The notes under the pieces: generated by a model
Seen by the model: only the letters and a program-made list of their open reading frames with translations
Told to the model about the DNA's origin: nothing
The model's database searches: none
NCBI RefSeq assembly: GCF_005502745.1
Contig: NZ_SCNL01000010.1
Span: 1-64,000, forward strand
DNA from: Sphingomonas sp. 3P27F8
Lineage (GTDB): Bacteria > Pseudomonadota > Alphaproteobacteria > Sphingomonadales > Sphingomonadaceae
DNA length: 64,000 nucleotides
Direction of reading: 5' to 3'
Made by a program: the position numbers and the translations under genes
Shown: positions 24,536-33,077 of the stretch, one piece after another
How the letters are laid out: each line of letters opens with the position of its first letter
Position numbering within the stretch: position 1 is the stretch's first letter

Positions 24536-26122
24536 CTCCCGGTCAAAGATGGGCACCGTGCCCTCTTTGACGGGAAGTCCAACGGCAAGGCCGTTTTCCA
24601 GCGCCGACATTGGACCTGAGATGATGATCTCGCTCGGTCCAACGCGAACCTCTGCAACGAACATCCGCAGATAGGCCGAGCGTAAGCTGTTGTCCTCGCC
24701 GCGGAGCTTATCTCGCAGCATATCGCCGAAGCGGTCGACGGTGCGTTCGTCGATCTTCCGCTTACCCCTGGCCAACTGAGCCTCAAGAATATCGATGCGG
24801 CTGATCACACCCGCCAATGCCGTCCGGTTTATTGCCATCCGCTCAGCGAACGCCGGATCGCGCGGACTCATGGTGCCCTGCTCAATAAGAATCAGCAGAT
24901 TTTTGGTGGCGCTTTCGAGCCGGGTTCGCTCGGCACGAGCGCGAGCCAGTTCAACCTCGCGTTCCTCCGTGCGCGCCTGTGACACGTCGAGCACACCTGC
25001 CAGCAGCTCGCGCAGCCTGTTGCGCTCGAGCAGTCGTTCTTCGATCGCGTCGAGAACGACGCCGTCGAGCAGTTCGCGTCGGATGTTTGGGCACGCGCAT
25101 TTGCCGCCCTGGTTCACCTTGTTGTTGCAGGTGTAATAGGCATAGCGACCGCCCTTGCCGGTGCGGATTGTCATGCCGCTAGCGCAATTAGGCATACCGC
25201 AACGCGCCACCCCCGTCAGGAGCGTAGTGCCGGCCGCGACATGAGGCGCTGTTCGTCTCGGATTGCGCGTCGCCCGGGTCGCTGCGACCCGCTCGAACTG
25301 GTCTTGCGTGATGATCGCCGGGCAGGACACAGCGATCGCATCCTCGGCGTCCGGCGTGATGCCCTCATCGTCGGCTGTGCGATCATGATAGACGCCGGTA
25401 TAGCGCTCGTTGCCGAGAACCCCTGCGACATTGCCATTGGTGAACTTCCTGCCGCGTAGGCTATGCCCACGAGCATTTAGCTGCTGGGCGATCCAACGAG
25501 CGCCACGACCGACATCCGCCCAGTCAAAAATCTGACGGACGATTACGGCTTCATCCTCGACGATCTCGAGCTTCTTTCGAGCTTTCTCTCCATCCTGCCG
25601 CGCTATGTAGCTGCGGTAGCCCAACGAGATCGGACCACCATTATAGAATCCCTGACGGGCATTCTCCCGTCGGCTCTTGCTGGTAAGGAGCGAGGCATCG
25701 CGAGCTTGCTCTTCGCTCAGCAACGCCGCGATCGTCCGGCCCATCCGTTGGCCACGGCCAGTTCCAAAATCCTCCGTGACGGATTCTACCTCAACCCCGG
25801 CATCCTCAAGCCGGCCGACTGTGTTGAAGAAGAGCTGCATGTTGCGCGCCATGCGGCTGAACATGTACATCACTACGACGTCGACCGGGTGATCAACAGC
25901 CGTCGCCTGCCGCACCATTCGCTGGAACTCGGGCCGCCTGTCGTTCTGGCCGGTAAACCCCGCGTCGGCGAACTCCTCGACGATGACCATGCCTTTCTTG
26001 GCGGCATAGCTGCGGATGGCGGTGCGCTGGGCGTCGATGCTCTGCGGCACGCCGCCCTCCTTGTCGACGGACAGGCGCATATAGGCATATGCCCGGACCG
26101 GGCCGCGCTTGGGCTTTACCAT
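24506..26122 (-). CDS. Large serine recombinase (integrase of the island)
   Basis: About 538 residues. The N-terminal resolvase/invertase catalytic domain holds AYMRLSVDKEGGVPQSIDAQ (nucleophile Ser in RLSVD), then VVMYMFSRMARNMQLFFN. Next come a recombinase domain (ISLGYR..., VRQIFDWADVGRGARWIAQQLNARG) and a zinc-ribbon-like CGMPNCASG...YYTCNNKVNQGGKCACPN with cysteine pairs. A coiled coil (about residues 395-430) precedes the C-terminus. The stop lies inside the tRNA-Thr gene and the last residues, WCRLQDSNL, are translated from antisense tRNA sequence, so the natural end depends on the integration junction. ATG 26122 (MVKPKRGP) is preferred to an upstream start at 26158. Confidence 0.92.
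   Translation of the reverse strand: MVKPKRGPVRAYAYMRLSVDKEGGVPQSIDAQRTAIRSYAAKKGMVIVEEFADAGFTGQNDRRPEFQRMVRQATAVDHPVDVVVMYMFSRMARNMQLFFNTVGRLEDAGVEVESVTEDFGTGRGQRMGRTIAALLSEEQARDASLLTSKSRRENARQGFYNGGPISLGYRSYIARQDGEKARKKLEIVEDEAVIVRQIFDWADVGRGARWIAQQLNARGHSLRGRKFTNGNVAGVLGNERYTGVYHDRTADDEGITPDAEDAIAVSCPAIITQDQFERVAATRATRNPRRTAPHVAAGTTLLTGVARCGMPNCASGMTIRTGKGGRYAYYTCNNKVNQGGKCACPNIRRELLDGVVLDAIEERLLERNRLRELLAGVLDVSQARTEEREVELARARAERTRLESATKNLLILIEQGTMSPRDPAFAERMAINRTALAGVISRIDILEAQLARGKRKIDERTVDRFGDMLRDKLRGEDNSLRSAYLRMFVAEVRVGPSEIIISGPMSALENGLAVGLPVKEGTVPIFDREWCRLQDSNL
24529..24546. repeat. attL: left copy of the 18-bp island direct repeat
   Basis: GGCACCACTCCCGGTCAA, covering the last seven bases of tRNA-Thr (including CCA) plus 11 bp. 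An identical copy is at 48181-48198. The bases immediately outside differ (C versus G on the left, A versus G on the right), so 18 bp is the exact shared core. Confidence 0.85.
24538..24574. repeat. Imperfect inverted repeat abutting attL
   Basis: Arms CCCGGTCAAAGATGGGCAC and GTGCCCTCTTTGACGGG, about 17 paired bases with two single-base bulges and a one-base loop. It overlaps the right part of the attL repeat and the recombinase 3' coding end. Such symmetry is expected of a serine-recombinase binding site; the same symmetry is absent at the right junction. Confidence 0.5.
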
Positions 26123-26788
26123 TTTCCTATCCACTCTTGCGTTCGAAGAGTGTCTCAAATTCTCCCGCGAGGGCTTCGAGCACGAGCACGCATTCCCGTC
26201 GGGTCACGGGCGGAGATCGAAATCTAGACGGCTGTAAGTCGTTCGATTGGCGCGCAGTATTGCGCTGCGAGTGCGCGTCGCCCAAGCCGTCAGATGATTG
26301 TGAACTCTCTTCCGCCATTCAAACGGCGTCGCGGATTTTCAGCGACGGCGCTTCAACCTCGCCGGGGTAAAACGAACATGTCCCAAGCAAAGCGCGGTCC
26401 CCGACACCGCCTTGACCATCGGCAAGGCTGGGGCTCTATGCCATTTACGCCACAAACGGGGACTTTGACGTGATTTGGAATAACGACCGCGGTCGACGAT
26501 GAACTGTCGAGTAAAGAAACTGGGCTTGAGTCGTTAGCTTCAAAGAGCCACGTCCATCCAAATAGGTGCTATCGCCCTTAGACATGGTCAACGTCAGCTT
26601 ACGATCAGACCCGGACATTCAACGCCCGTCCCGGATTGGCTGTTTTTGCCGCAAGCCGCCATTCGCTGGCCGGCAATACGAGCCCGATCCAGCCGTGTTC
26701 GCTCGGGTCAGCGCGGACTTGAAGCGGATCAGGCAAAATGGAACTTTGCCGCTGTTCCCCAAATTTAACGATCCACTATAAGGTCGCA
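26123..26788. other. Gene-poor region, 666 bp, upstream of recombinase and TIR gene
   Basis: Divergent spacer between the recombinase (minus) and the TIR gene (plus), so it should hold both promoters. Base composition is lower in GC than most neighbours. A 71-codon open frame at 26566-26781 exists but has no recognisable homology or Shine-Dalgarno, and is not called. Confidence 0.5.
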
Positions 26789-28234
26789 ATGCTAGCTGAC
26801 GATCAGCCCACCATCAACGATCTCCTCTCGCGCCTCTACACGATCCGCGACGCCGCCGCCGATCGTCTGCGCGAGGAAACGGGCGCGCTTACCACACGCC
26901 ATGCCGCCCGCGGGATGCTGCGCTCGGGCGCCACCCTGAAGGCGCTCATCGGTCTGATCGAGAAAGCGTTCGACGCGGCGTTGACCGAGATGCTGGCGAC
27001 CCTGCGCCACATGAAGTCGGTCCCGGAAATTAACTATCAGGCTTGCCGAGACCAGGCTTTTTTGCGCGCGCGCGACCTCGTACCCGTGCTGCGCGGTGCC
27101 GCCGACATCGACAAATGGATCGGCATGATGGGACGCGGATCCGCCGGAGATCTGGCTAACGTCAAGATCGAAGGGATGTACGCGAAGATCGACTACCGCT
27201 TTCGCCAGTTCGACGTCGGCCTTGATCAGGTCGCCGTTGGGGGCGCTCGGCGTGCAGGCGAAGCGGTATCGCCACCGGCGTCGGCGCCGTCCCCTGACCA
27301 TATTGAGGCCACGGTTGGAGCAGTAGGCTCAAATTCGAATGATGACGCGCCGGCATCCGAAGGTCGGGCAGCGCGCCCCTATCAGGTCGCCTTGTCCTTT
27401 GCGGGCGAGCAACGCGGCTATGTGGAAGCCGTCGCCAAGGCGCTCGCCGCCCGTCACATCGCTGTCTTCTACGACAGGTTCGAGGCCAACGCCTTATGGG
27501 GAAAGGACGGTGCCGAGCATTTCCACCAGATCTATTCGCGCGACACGCAATATGTCGTGATGTTCATTTCTGAAGCCTATGTCGCCAAGGCTTGGACTCG
27601 GCACGAGCGCCGCTCCGCGATCAGCCGCCAAATGAAGGACGACGGCGAATACATTCTGCCCGTGCGCTTCGATATGACCGAGGTTCCGGGTCTTCCCGAC
27701 ACGATGCAATATCTAACGGCCGAGCGCTTCACGCCCGCCGAGCTTGCCTTGGAGATCGCTGAAAAGGTCGGTGTGGCACCGACTGCCGGTAAGGCGTCCG
27801 ATCTGCCGCCGCCAGCTTCGGGCGCGCTGTCAGGCGAGGTCAATTTTGATTATGCTGCTCATGACGGTCGTTATGTCATTGGGACTGGCGCGACCGCGTT
27901 CGAGACGCGCTGGTCGAAGGCGAGCGATACCAGCATCCATCTGCTGAACGACCCACCGTCAATACATGGCGTCGCGATCGCGCGCGGCGCGAGCGACTTT
28001 GCCGAAATCACCGACGCCTCGGCCTACGACTTCACCTCGCGTTCCCGTACACCGCGCGTTGGTGAGATCGCGGTGTTGCGCAATACCAACGGCTTTTTCG
28101 CGGCGGTGCAGATTCTGCAAGTCGAGGACGACAGCCGCGGGGCGACAAGCGACGCGCTGACGATCCGGTATCTGATCTTGCCGGACGGTTCGAACAACTT
28201 TGCCGCAGCGATCGGAGAAACGACCGGGGCATAG
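26789..28234 (+). CDS. TIR-domain protein, probable NADase-type defense effector
   Basis: 481 residues in three parts. Residues 1-150 are helical with no named domain, then comes a Pro/Ala-rich linker. Residues about 197-325 form a bacterial TIR domain: RPYQVALSFAGEQRGYVEAVAKAL, then FYDRFEANALWGKD, YVVMFISEAYVAKAWTRHERRSA and EYILPVRFD. Glu273 (in WTRHE) is at the catalytic position of NAD-cleaving TIR domains. The C-terminal 130 residues (about 350-481) are unidentified and may sense a trigger. The ATG at 26789 is preferred over 26738 because it starts the hydrophilic helical domain. Two further genes follow on the same strand 77 and 117 bp apart, so the three could work together. Function is inferred from the TIR family. 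Confidence 0.88.
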   Translation: MLADDQPTINDLLSRLYTIRDAAADRLREETGALTTRHAARGMLRSGATLKALIGLIEKAFDAALTEMLATLRHMKSVPEINYQACRDQAFLRARDLVPVLRGAADIDKWIGMMGRGSAGDLANVKIEGMYAKIDYRFRQFDVGLDQVAVGGARRAGEAVSPPASAPSPDHIEATVGAVGSNSNDDAPASEGRAARPYQVALSFAGEQRGYVEAVAKALAARHIAVFYDRFEANALWGKDGAEHFHQIYSRDTQYVVMFISEAYVAKAWTRHERRSAISRQMKDDGEYILPVRFDMTEVPGLPDTMQYLTAERFTPAELALEIAEKVGVAPTAGKASDLPPPASGALSGEVNFDYAAHDGRYVIGTGATAFETRWSKASDTSIHLLNDPPSIHGVAIARGASDFAEITDASAYDFTSRSRTPRVGEIAVLRNTNGFFAAVQILQVEDDSRGATSDALTIRYLILPDGSNNFAAAIGETTGA

Positions 28235-28311
28235 CGCAATCGCGGCAGTAGGGCGCTGTCACAATGCCCGGTGCGCTTCTCATGCCCATCTCCATTTTCA
28301 GGGGTGCATTC

Positions 28312-30231
28312 GTGACAGACAACGAAAATCCAAGTGGGGACGTTACCGATCCTCTTGATGAAGGGGCGGCGGAGGCGGCCGCTCCCGTTCGCCCGTTGAT
28401 CACCGCGACGATGATTGCGGCGGTCGATCTCACCGAAATGCTTGCCCCCGTAGCGGACCAGGACGAACATGCCGTCGAAACCCGCCTCTACGCGGTCGCC
28501 AGGGAAGCTCGCGAGGCCGGCGCCGATACGCGCGCCGACACGCTCGAGCTGCTGGCGGGGATCATGACGATCGCGGTGCGGCCGGACGACGAGAACAATC
28601 CGTTCGGGCCCAAGATTGTGCTCGAAGGTCGGCGTAGCATGATCCCCGATGACATTGTCGGCGAACAGTCGGCGATCCTAGCCAATCTTGTCGATACGCT
28701 GCCGAACGTGCATCTGCGCGCGAAGATCGGTGATCTCGCTTTCTACAATAGCCGCAAGCACTGGAAGGCCGCCGCCACGGCGATCACCGCTTATTGCGCG
28801 ATCGCCCGCGGCAGGCTCGACAATACGATCGCGCCGCGCTGGCCCGAGCGCGCGGAATCGATTCTGGATGTCGTCTCCCCGCTCGCGCGGGCGACGGCGC
28901 TATCGGGGCTGACCCGGAAGCGCGGCGACGTCTCCGCGGACCTGACCGATACCTTGCGGGCCTGCTATGACGCGGCTCTGACCGGCCGGCACTATGTGGC
29001 ATTCGTCAAGATCGCGGAGCGTGGTCTTCACTACAAGATCTTGGAGTTCGCCACCGTGGCTGACGACGCGGAGACCCTGGCCGATGTTTCCCCAGCCGAT
29101 ACCTATCCCGAAGCTTTGAAGCGCGTCTTGCTAGTCGCGGCATCGTGCCACGATCGGCTCGGCCGGAACGACGACGCCGCACGATGCGGAATGGCGGCGG
29201 CCGAGCAGACGCTCAAGATGCGCGACCAGTCCGATCAGCCAACCGTCAAGGCGCATTGGACCAAGGCCGCAATCGGCGAGATGCGAAGCATTCCCGGCTC
29301 GCGCGAGCGCGTGCAGACGCTGCGCGAAGAGCTCCGCTTGTTGCAGATGTCGGCCAACGACGATTTCGGGACCTTTCACACGCCCATCGATCTCGCCGAT
29401 GATCAGAAGGTTATCGCCGAGCACTTTGCAGGAATCGATTTCGCCGAGGCCTGCATCCAGTTCTGCATGATGGCGGAGCCGGCTTCCAAGCAGGATCTGC
29501 GTAAAATCGCCCTTGAACTGGCGGAGCAGCATCCGCTCGGCGCCTCAATCGGCGCGAGCTATTACGATTCTGAGGGCCGCGAGATGGCGCGGGTGCCACC
29601 GTTCACGATGGGCGAGGAGCCATCCGACGACTGGTATCGCGCTGAAGCTGTCCGGCACATGGACATCGCCATGTTCCAGCAGGTCCGCGGCAAGATCGAG
29701 CCTGCGCGGATCGCCATCGCCGACCGCATCTCGATTCAGGAACGGCACCTCCTCCCGATCGCGGAGGCCAGTGCTTTTGTGCCGCAAGGACGCGATGCGA
29801 TGTTCGCGATGGGCTTTGCCCGCATATTCCAGGGCGATTATGCGAGCGCGGCCCATTTTCTGTTTCCACAGCTCGAAAACTCGCTTCGGCACATTCTAAT
29901 GATTTCGAATCGCGACCCGTCGAAGATCGAGCAGGACCTCATCCAAGGTGATCGGACCTTGTCAGCATTGCTCGACGTGAACCGCACCGAACTCGAAGCA
30001 ATCCTTGGTGAGGACGTCGTCCATGAGATCGACATTCTGTTCAACTTTCGGCCCGGGCCCGCGCTGCGCAACGAACTTGCACACGGGAAGCTGCCCTGGG
30101 GAGCATTTTTCCATCACGCGACCATCTTCGGCTGCTGGTTCATCTTCAACCTGACGTGCCGGCCGCTATTCCGCGTCTGGCGCGAGCAAATCGCCCCCCG
30201 ATTAAGGGAAGAGACGATCGACCTGGCGTGA
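28312..30231 (+). CDS. DUF4209-domain protein with HEPN-like C-terminus
   Basis: About 639 residues, soluble. The N-terminal part (DENNPFGPKIVLEGRRSMIPDDI, then LRAKIGDLAFYNSRKHWKAAATAITAY) and the C-terminal part (HFLFPQLENSLRHILM, ILGEDVVHEIDILFNFRPGPALRNELAHGKLPWGAFFHHATIFGCWFIFNLTCRPL) match the layout of DUF4209 proteins. RNELAH (Arg586, His591) fits the R-x4-H motif of HEPN RNases. GTG 28312, preceded by CAGGGG, is taken as the start; ATG 28264 is an alternative. It lies between TIR and PIN genes on the same strand. RNase activity is a hypothesis from the motif. Confidence 0.75.
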   Translation: MTDNENPSGDVTDPLDEGAAEAAAPVRPLITATMIAAVDLTEMLAPVADQDEHAVETRLYAVAREAREAGADTRADTLELLAGIMTIAVRPDDENNPFGPKIVLEGRRSMIPDDIVGEQSAILANLVDTLPNVHLRAKIGDLAFYNSRKHWKAAATAITAYCAIARGRLDNTIAPRWPERAESILDVVSPLARATALSGLTRKRGDVSADLTDTLRACYDAALTGRHYVAFVKIAERGLHYKILEFATVADDAETLADVSPADTYPEALKRVLLVAASCHDRLGRNDDAARCGMAAAEQTLKMRDQSDQPTVKAHWTKAAIGEMRSIPGSRERVQTLREELRLLQMSANDDFGTFHTPIDLADDQKVIAEHFAGIDFAEACIQFCMMAEPASKQDLRKIALELAEQHPLGASIGASYYDSEGREMARVPPFTMGEEPSDDWYRAEAVRHMDIAMFQQVRGKIEPARIAIADRISIQERHLLPIAEASAFVPQGRDAMFAMGFARIFQGDYASAAHFLFPQLENSLRHILMISNRDPSKIEQDLIQGDRTLSALLDVNRTELEAILGEDVVHEIDILFNFRPGPALRNELAHGKLPWGAFFHHATIFGCWFIFNLTCRPLFRVWREQIAPRLREETIDLA

Positions 30232-30348
30232 TCTTCTGGCAGGGTCGGAGATCGGCCGTTCATTCGCCGAGCCGGCATCTCGGCGCTGTCCAAGACAATT
30301 GCGCCGGATTGGCATGCGTCTTTGCCGCCGGACTGCTAGAGCGACACC

Positions 30349-31818
30349 ATGAGCGATCGTCCACCTCTTATCATCTTCCTCGACACCAATGTTCTCGTGC
30401 AGGGACGGGCACTGCACGACTTGCCTTGGTCGGAACTCGGAACCGGGCCGATCGACCTCGTGCTGTGCGGCCCCGTCATTCGCGAGCTGGACCGCTTGAA
30501 GACGCGGCCAGGCCGGGCTGGAAAAGTAGCGCGCGCCTACAGCACCAAGATTCGCGAACTGATGAGCAGCGCAGAGAAGAGCGAAGTCCTTGTCGAGTCA
30601 AATCCCCGCGTCATGCTGCGGCTCGCACCGGGCAAGACCAACCTTGCTCCGCAACGCCAGGGTCTCGACATCGGTCACGACGACCAGGCCATCATCAACC
30701 AGGCGCTCGCCCGGCTCGATCAGGATGAAGACGTCGTCTTGCTAACCGGCGACAATTTCGCGGCGCTGGCTGCCGACGAGTTCGGGCTCCCCGCTCGATT
30801 GATGCCCGATCATTGGCTCAAGGAGCCTGAGAAGGACGATAGCGCCCGCGAACTTGCTCGGCGCGATGCCGAAATCGCCCGTCTCAAGGCGACGGAGCCT
30901 AAGCTCGAACATCGCTTCATCCATGCGGACGGGAGCGAGATCGAACGGCTCGAGGTCACGATGAAGCGCTACCAACCGGTAACCCCAGAGGAGGTTGATC
31001 GGCTCGTCGCTCGTGTCGCCGCCCTCGCGCCTATGGCTGCCGTCACGCCCCTAGCCGCGGCGAAATATGCGAAGCCGCAGGCGACTGGCCGCGGATTCGA
31101 TTTGTCGGAGATCAGCTACCCGAGCCTGGGCATGACCCCGGTCACTCAGGCCGACGTCGAGAAATATGAAAGCGACTATCGTGAGTGGCTCGCTGGCGTC
31201 CGCAACATATTTGCCGGCTTCCATGCGGAATGGAACCGCCGCCGGGAATGGCCACGGGCGATCTTCTGCGCGACCAATACCGGTTCACGGCCCGCTAATG
31301 ACGTGCTAGTCGAAGTCGAGGCGTCGGGCGACTTCGAACTGAGTGGGTATCGCCAAGAGGGTGACGACGACAAGGGTCCCAAGCGAGGTAACTGGCTCAA
31401 GCTTTCGCTGCCGCCGACACCGCCCAAGCCGATGCCGCGGTCGGTCGGCATGCTGGCGCACGATTGGCTAGGACGCGATCCGTCCGCGCTGTCGCGACCG
31501 TATTTACCGACAATGCCGCCTCGACGTGATGACGATGCCTTCTATTGGAGGGAGGGCAGGTCCGATCCGACCAAGGTGCTGTCGCTCGAATGCAAAGCGT
31601 GGCGCCATGGCCGTGACGAGGAAGAGTTTTCCTTCCGGGTCTGGGCAAGCGACCAAGGTGAGGTCCGGGGCTTGATAACTGCCCGCGTCAATGCGTCTAA
31701 CCTGAGCGCCCCAGCTGAACGCCGCCTGCCGTTGCGGATCACGTTCGAGGACCACGAGTGCCTGACGATGGCGGAATCGTTGGTCGATGACTTCGCGATC
31801 CGATTGGGCCGCCGCTAA
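30349..31818 (+). CDS. PIN-domain protein (putative ribonuclease)
   Basis: 489 residues. Residues 1-150 form a PIN domain with conserved acidic residues: Asp12 in IFLDTNVLV, Glu46 in VIRELDRLK, Asp111/Asp112 in GHDDQAII and Asp135 in LLTGDNFAAL. A coiled-coil stretch (ARRDAEIARLKATE) follows, then about 300 residues without a recognised family, rich in W, R and D. This is far longer than VapC toxins (about 130 residues), and no small antitoxin gene is adjacent, so it is not an ordinary toxin-antitoxin pair. It is the third gene of a plus-strand group with TIR and DUF4209/HEPN-like proteins. Nuclease activity inferred. Confidence 0.85.
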   Translation: MSDRPPLIIFLDTNVLVQGRALHDLPWSELGTGPIDLVLCGPVIRELDRLKTRPGRAGKVARAYSTKIRELMSSAEKSEVLVESNPRVMLRLAPGKTNLAPQRQGLDIGHDDQAIINQALARLDQDEDVVLLTGDNFAALAADEFGLPARLMPDHWLKEPEKDDSARELARRDAEIARLKATEPKLEHRFIHADGSEIERLEVTMKRYQPVTPEEVDRLVARVAALAPMAAVTPLAAAKYAKPQATGRGFDLSEISYPSLGMTPVTQADVEKYESDYREWLAGVRNIFAGFHAEWNRRREWPRAIFCATNTGSRPANDVLVEVEASGDFELSGYRQEGDDDKGPKRGNWLKLSLPPTPPKPMPRSVGMLAHDWLGRDPSALSRPYLPTMPPRRDDDAFYWREGRSDPTKVLSLECKAWRHGRDEEEFSFRVWASDQGEVRGLITARVNASNLSAPAERRLPLRITFEDHECLTMAESLVDDFAIRLGRR

Positions 31819-32007
31819 GGTCCCGGAGTCAGGCGAGCACTGAATGTCTGATCCTGAAAAGATCTGACGTTCAAAATGAAGCTTGGGAATGGCAGCAAAG
31901 TCCCAACGACGGTCATCGTTGCTTCGGCCTCATGCAAGCTGAGGAGACGAGGTTAGGCGCTGCGGCGCTTGCTTACGCGCTCCCCATCATACGCCGCATG
32001 GCCTCGA

Positions 32008-32736
32008 CTATGCATCCACCCGTTGGATCGGACCGTGAATTAGACGGATGACCTGCCCGTCGGCTGATCGACGGGTTTCGATCGACACACGCCGGTTGGC
32101 GAGGTCAGGACCTCGGAACCAGTGAATCGCTCGGCATGGGTCGACCTCGCTCGAACGAGCGCCGGCTGGACCTGCCGTCCAGACGAACCATCGCTGGTCG
32201 AGCCCGACCGACCGCCGAAACCACCGACGTCCAACAGGTTCCTCGACGACGATGGCGAAGGCATCAGTATGGAGGTCAGTCATTCGCAGGATCGCGGCGA
32301 TGGTGCTGACCCGGAAGCGGTCGGCAACCTCATCGACCAGCGCCATCTTCATGGGCAGGCCGGCAATCATCGGGCCGACCAGAAAGCGGGGCATGAGCAG
32401 CGAAGCAGCATAGCGATCCGCTTCGCGCTCGGCACCTGCGGTGGCTGCCGGTTCAGTGGGGTCAGCATCCTGGCAGATCAGGCGCTGCCCGCGATGATGG
32501 TGCCAATGACCGAGCTCGTGCGCGACCGAGAAGCGCTGCCGCACCGAACTGGCGTCGGCATCGATGGTAATGATCGCGCGGTCACCGAGGCCGACGATCC
32601 GGGCATCACCACGGCCTAGCGAGCGAAGGCGCACGCTCGCCCCAACCATGTAGGCAATCACCTCGAGGTCGATCTCATTGGGCTCGGTGATGCCGAGGTC
32701 GTGCAGCAGCTGCTCGGCCGGATCCCCTACTGTCAC
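32008..32736 (-). CDS. ImmA/IrrE family metallo-endopeptidase
   Basis: 242 residues. The zinc-protease motif is RFSVAHELGHWHHHRG (His73, Glu74, His77), with the third ligand probably in EREADRYAASLLMP. This matches ImmA/IrrE proteins, which cleave HTH repressors in mobile elements or respond to DNA damage. It is the last gene of a three-gene, overlapping minus-strand operon (HTH sigma-like / 114-residue protein / ImmA), each overlapping by 4 bp. The likely substrate is one of the element's own regulators. The C-terminal 90 residues show no known domain. Confidence 0.9.
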   Translation of the reverse strand: MTVGDPAEQLLHDLGITEPNEIDLEVIAYMVGASVRLRSLGRGDARIVGLGDRAIITIDADASSVRQRFSVAHELGHWHHHRGQRLICQDADPTEPAATAGAEREADRYAASLLMPRFLVGPMIAGLPMKMALVDEVADRFRVSTIAAILRMTDLHTDAFAIVVEEPVGRRWFRRSVGLDQRWFVWTAGPAGARSSEVDPCRAIHWFRGPDLANRRVSIETRRSADGQVIRLIHGPIQRVDA

Positions 32737-33077
32737 CGCTCAGGCGGGGCCTTCGCTCGTTCCAGTTCGGCAAGGTCGTCGAGCAGCGCATCGAGATCGT
32801 GCGGCGAGGCGCCGCGCGCCGCCAGGGTCAGCGGGGTGTCGGCACCCTCCGCCATCATCGTGGCAAGTCGGGCACGCGCCTTGGCGCGGTCGAACGGCAC
32901 GACGATATCGTCCTGGCCGCCAGCGTCGAGCATTGCCCGGACGTCGCGCAGGCGGCGTTTCTTGGCCATCAGCATGGCCTGCTCGACCTCGAAGCGGAAA
33001 TCGTCGAGATCATTGTCGGCTTCCAGGAACGCGTCGAGACGACGGATCCGGGTAAGTTCGTCATCGGACTGAGTCAC
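32733..33077 (-). CDS. Hypothetical protein, partner of ImmA-like protease
   Basis: 114 residues, highly charged and helical, MTQSDDELTRIRRLDAFLEADNDLDDFRFEVEQAML. No HTH or other domain recognised with confidence. It overlaps by 4 bp with both the upstream and the downstream gene, so translation is coupled to an ImmA/IrrE protease. ImmA partners are usually repressors or their regulators; this protein may be the protease's regulator or target, but there is no direct evidence. Confidence 0.75.
   Translation of the reverse strand: MTQSDDELTRIRRLDAFLEADNDLDDFRFEVEQAMLMAKKRRLRDVRAMLDAGGQDDIVVPFDRAKARARLATMMAEGADTPLTLAARGASPHDLDALLDDLAELERAKAPPER

Noticed and set aside
26566..26781. 71-codon frame upstream of the TIR gene
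   Set aside because: No Shine-Dalgarno and no recognisable homology; ends just before the better-supported TIR start. Region treated as promoter/spacer.
30349..31818. VapBC-type toxin-antitoxin interpretation of the PIN gene
   Set aside because: The protein is nearly four times the toxin length and no small antitoxin gene lies beside it.
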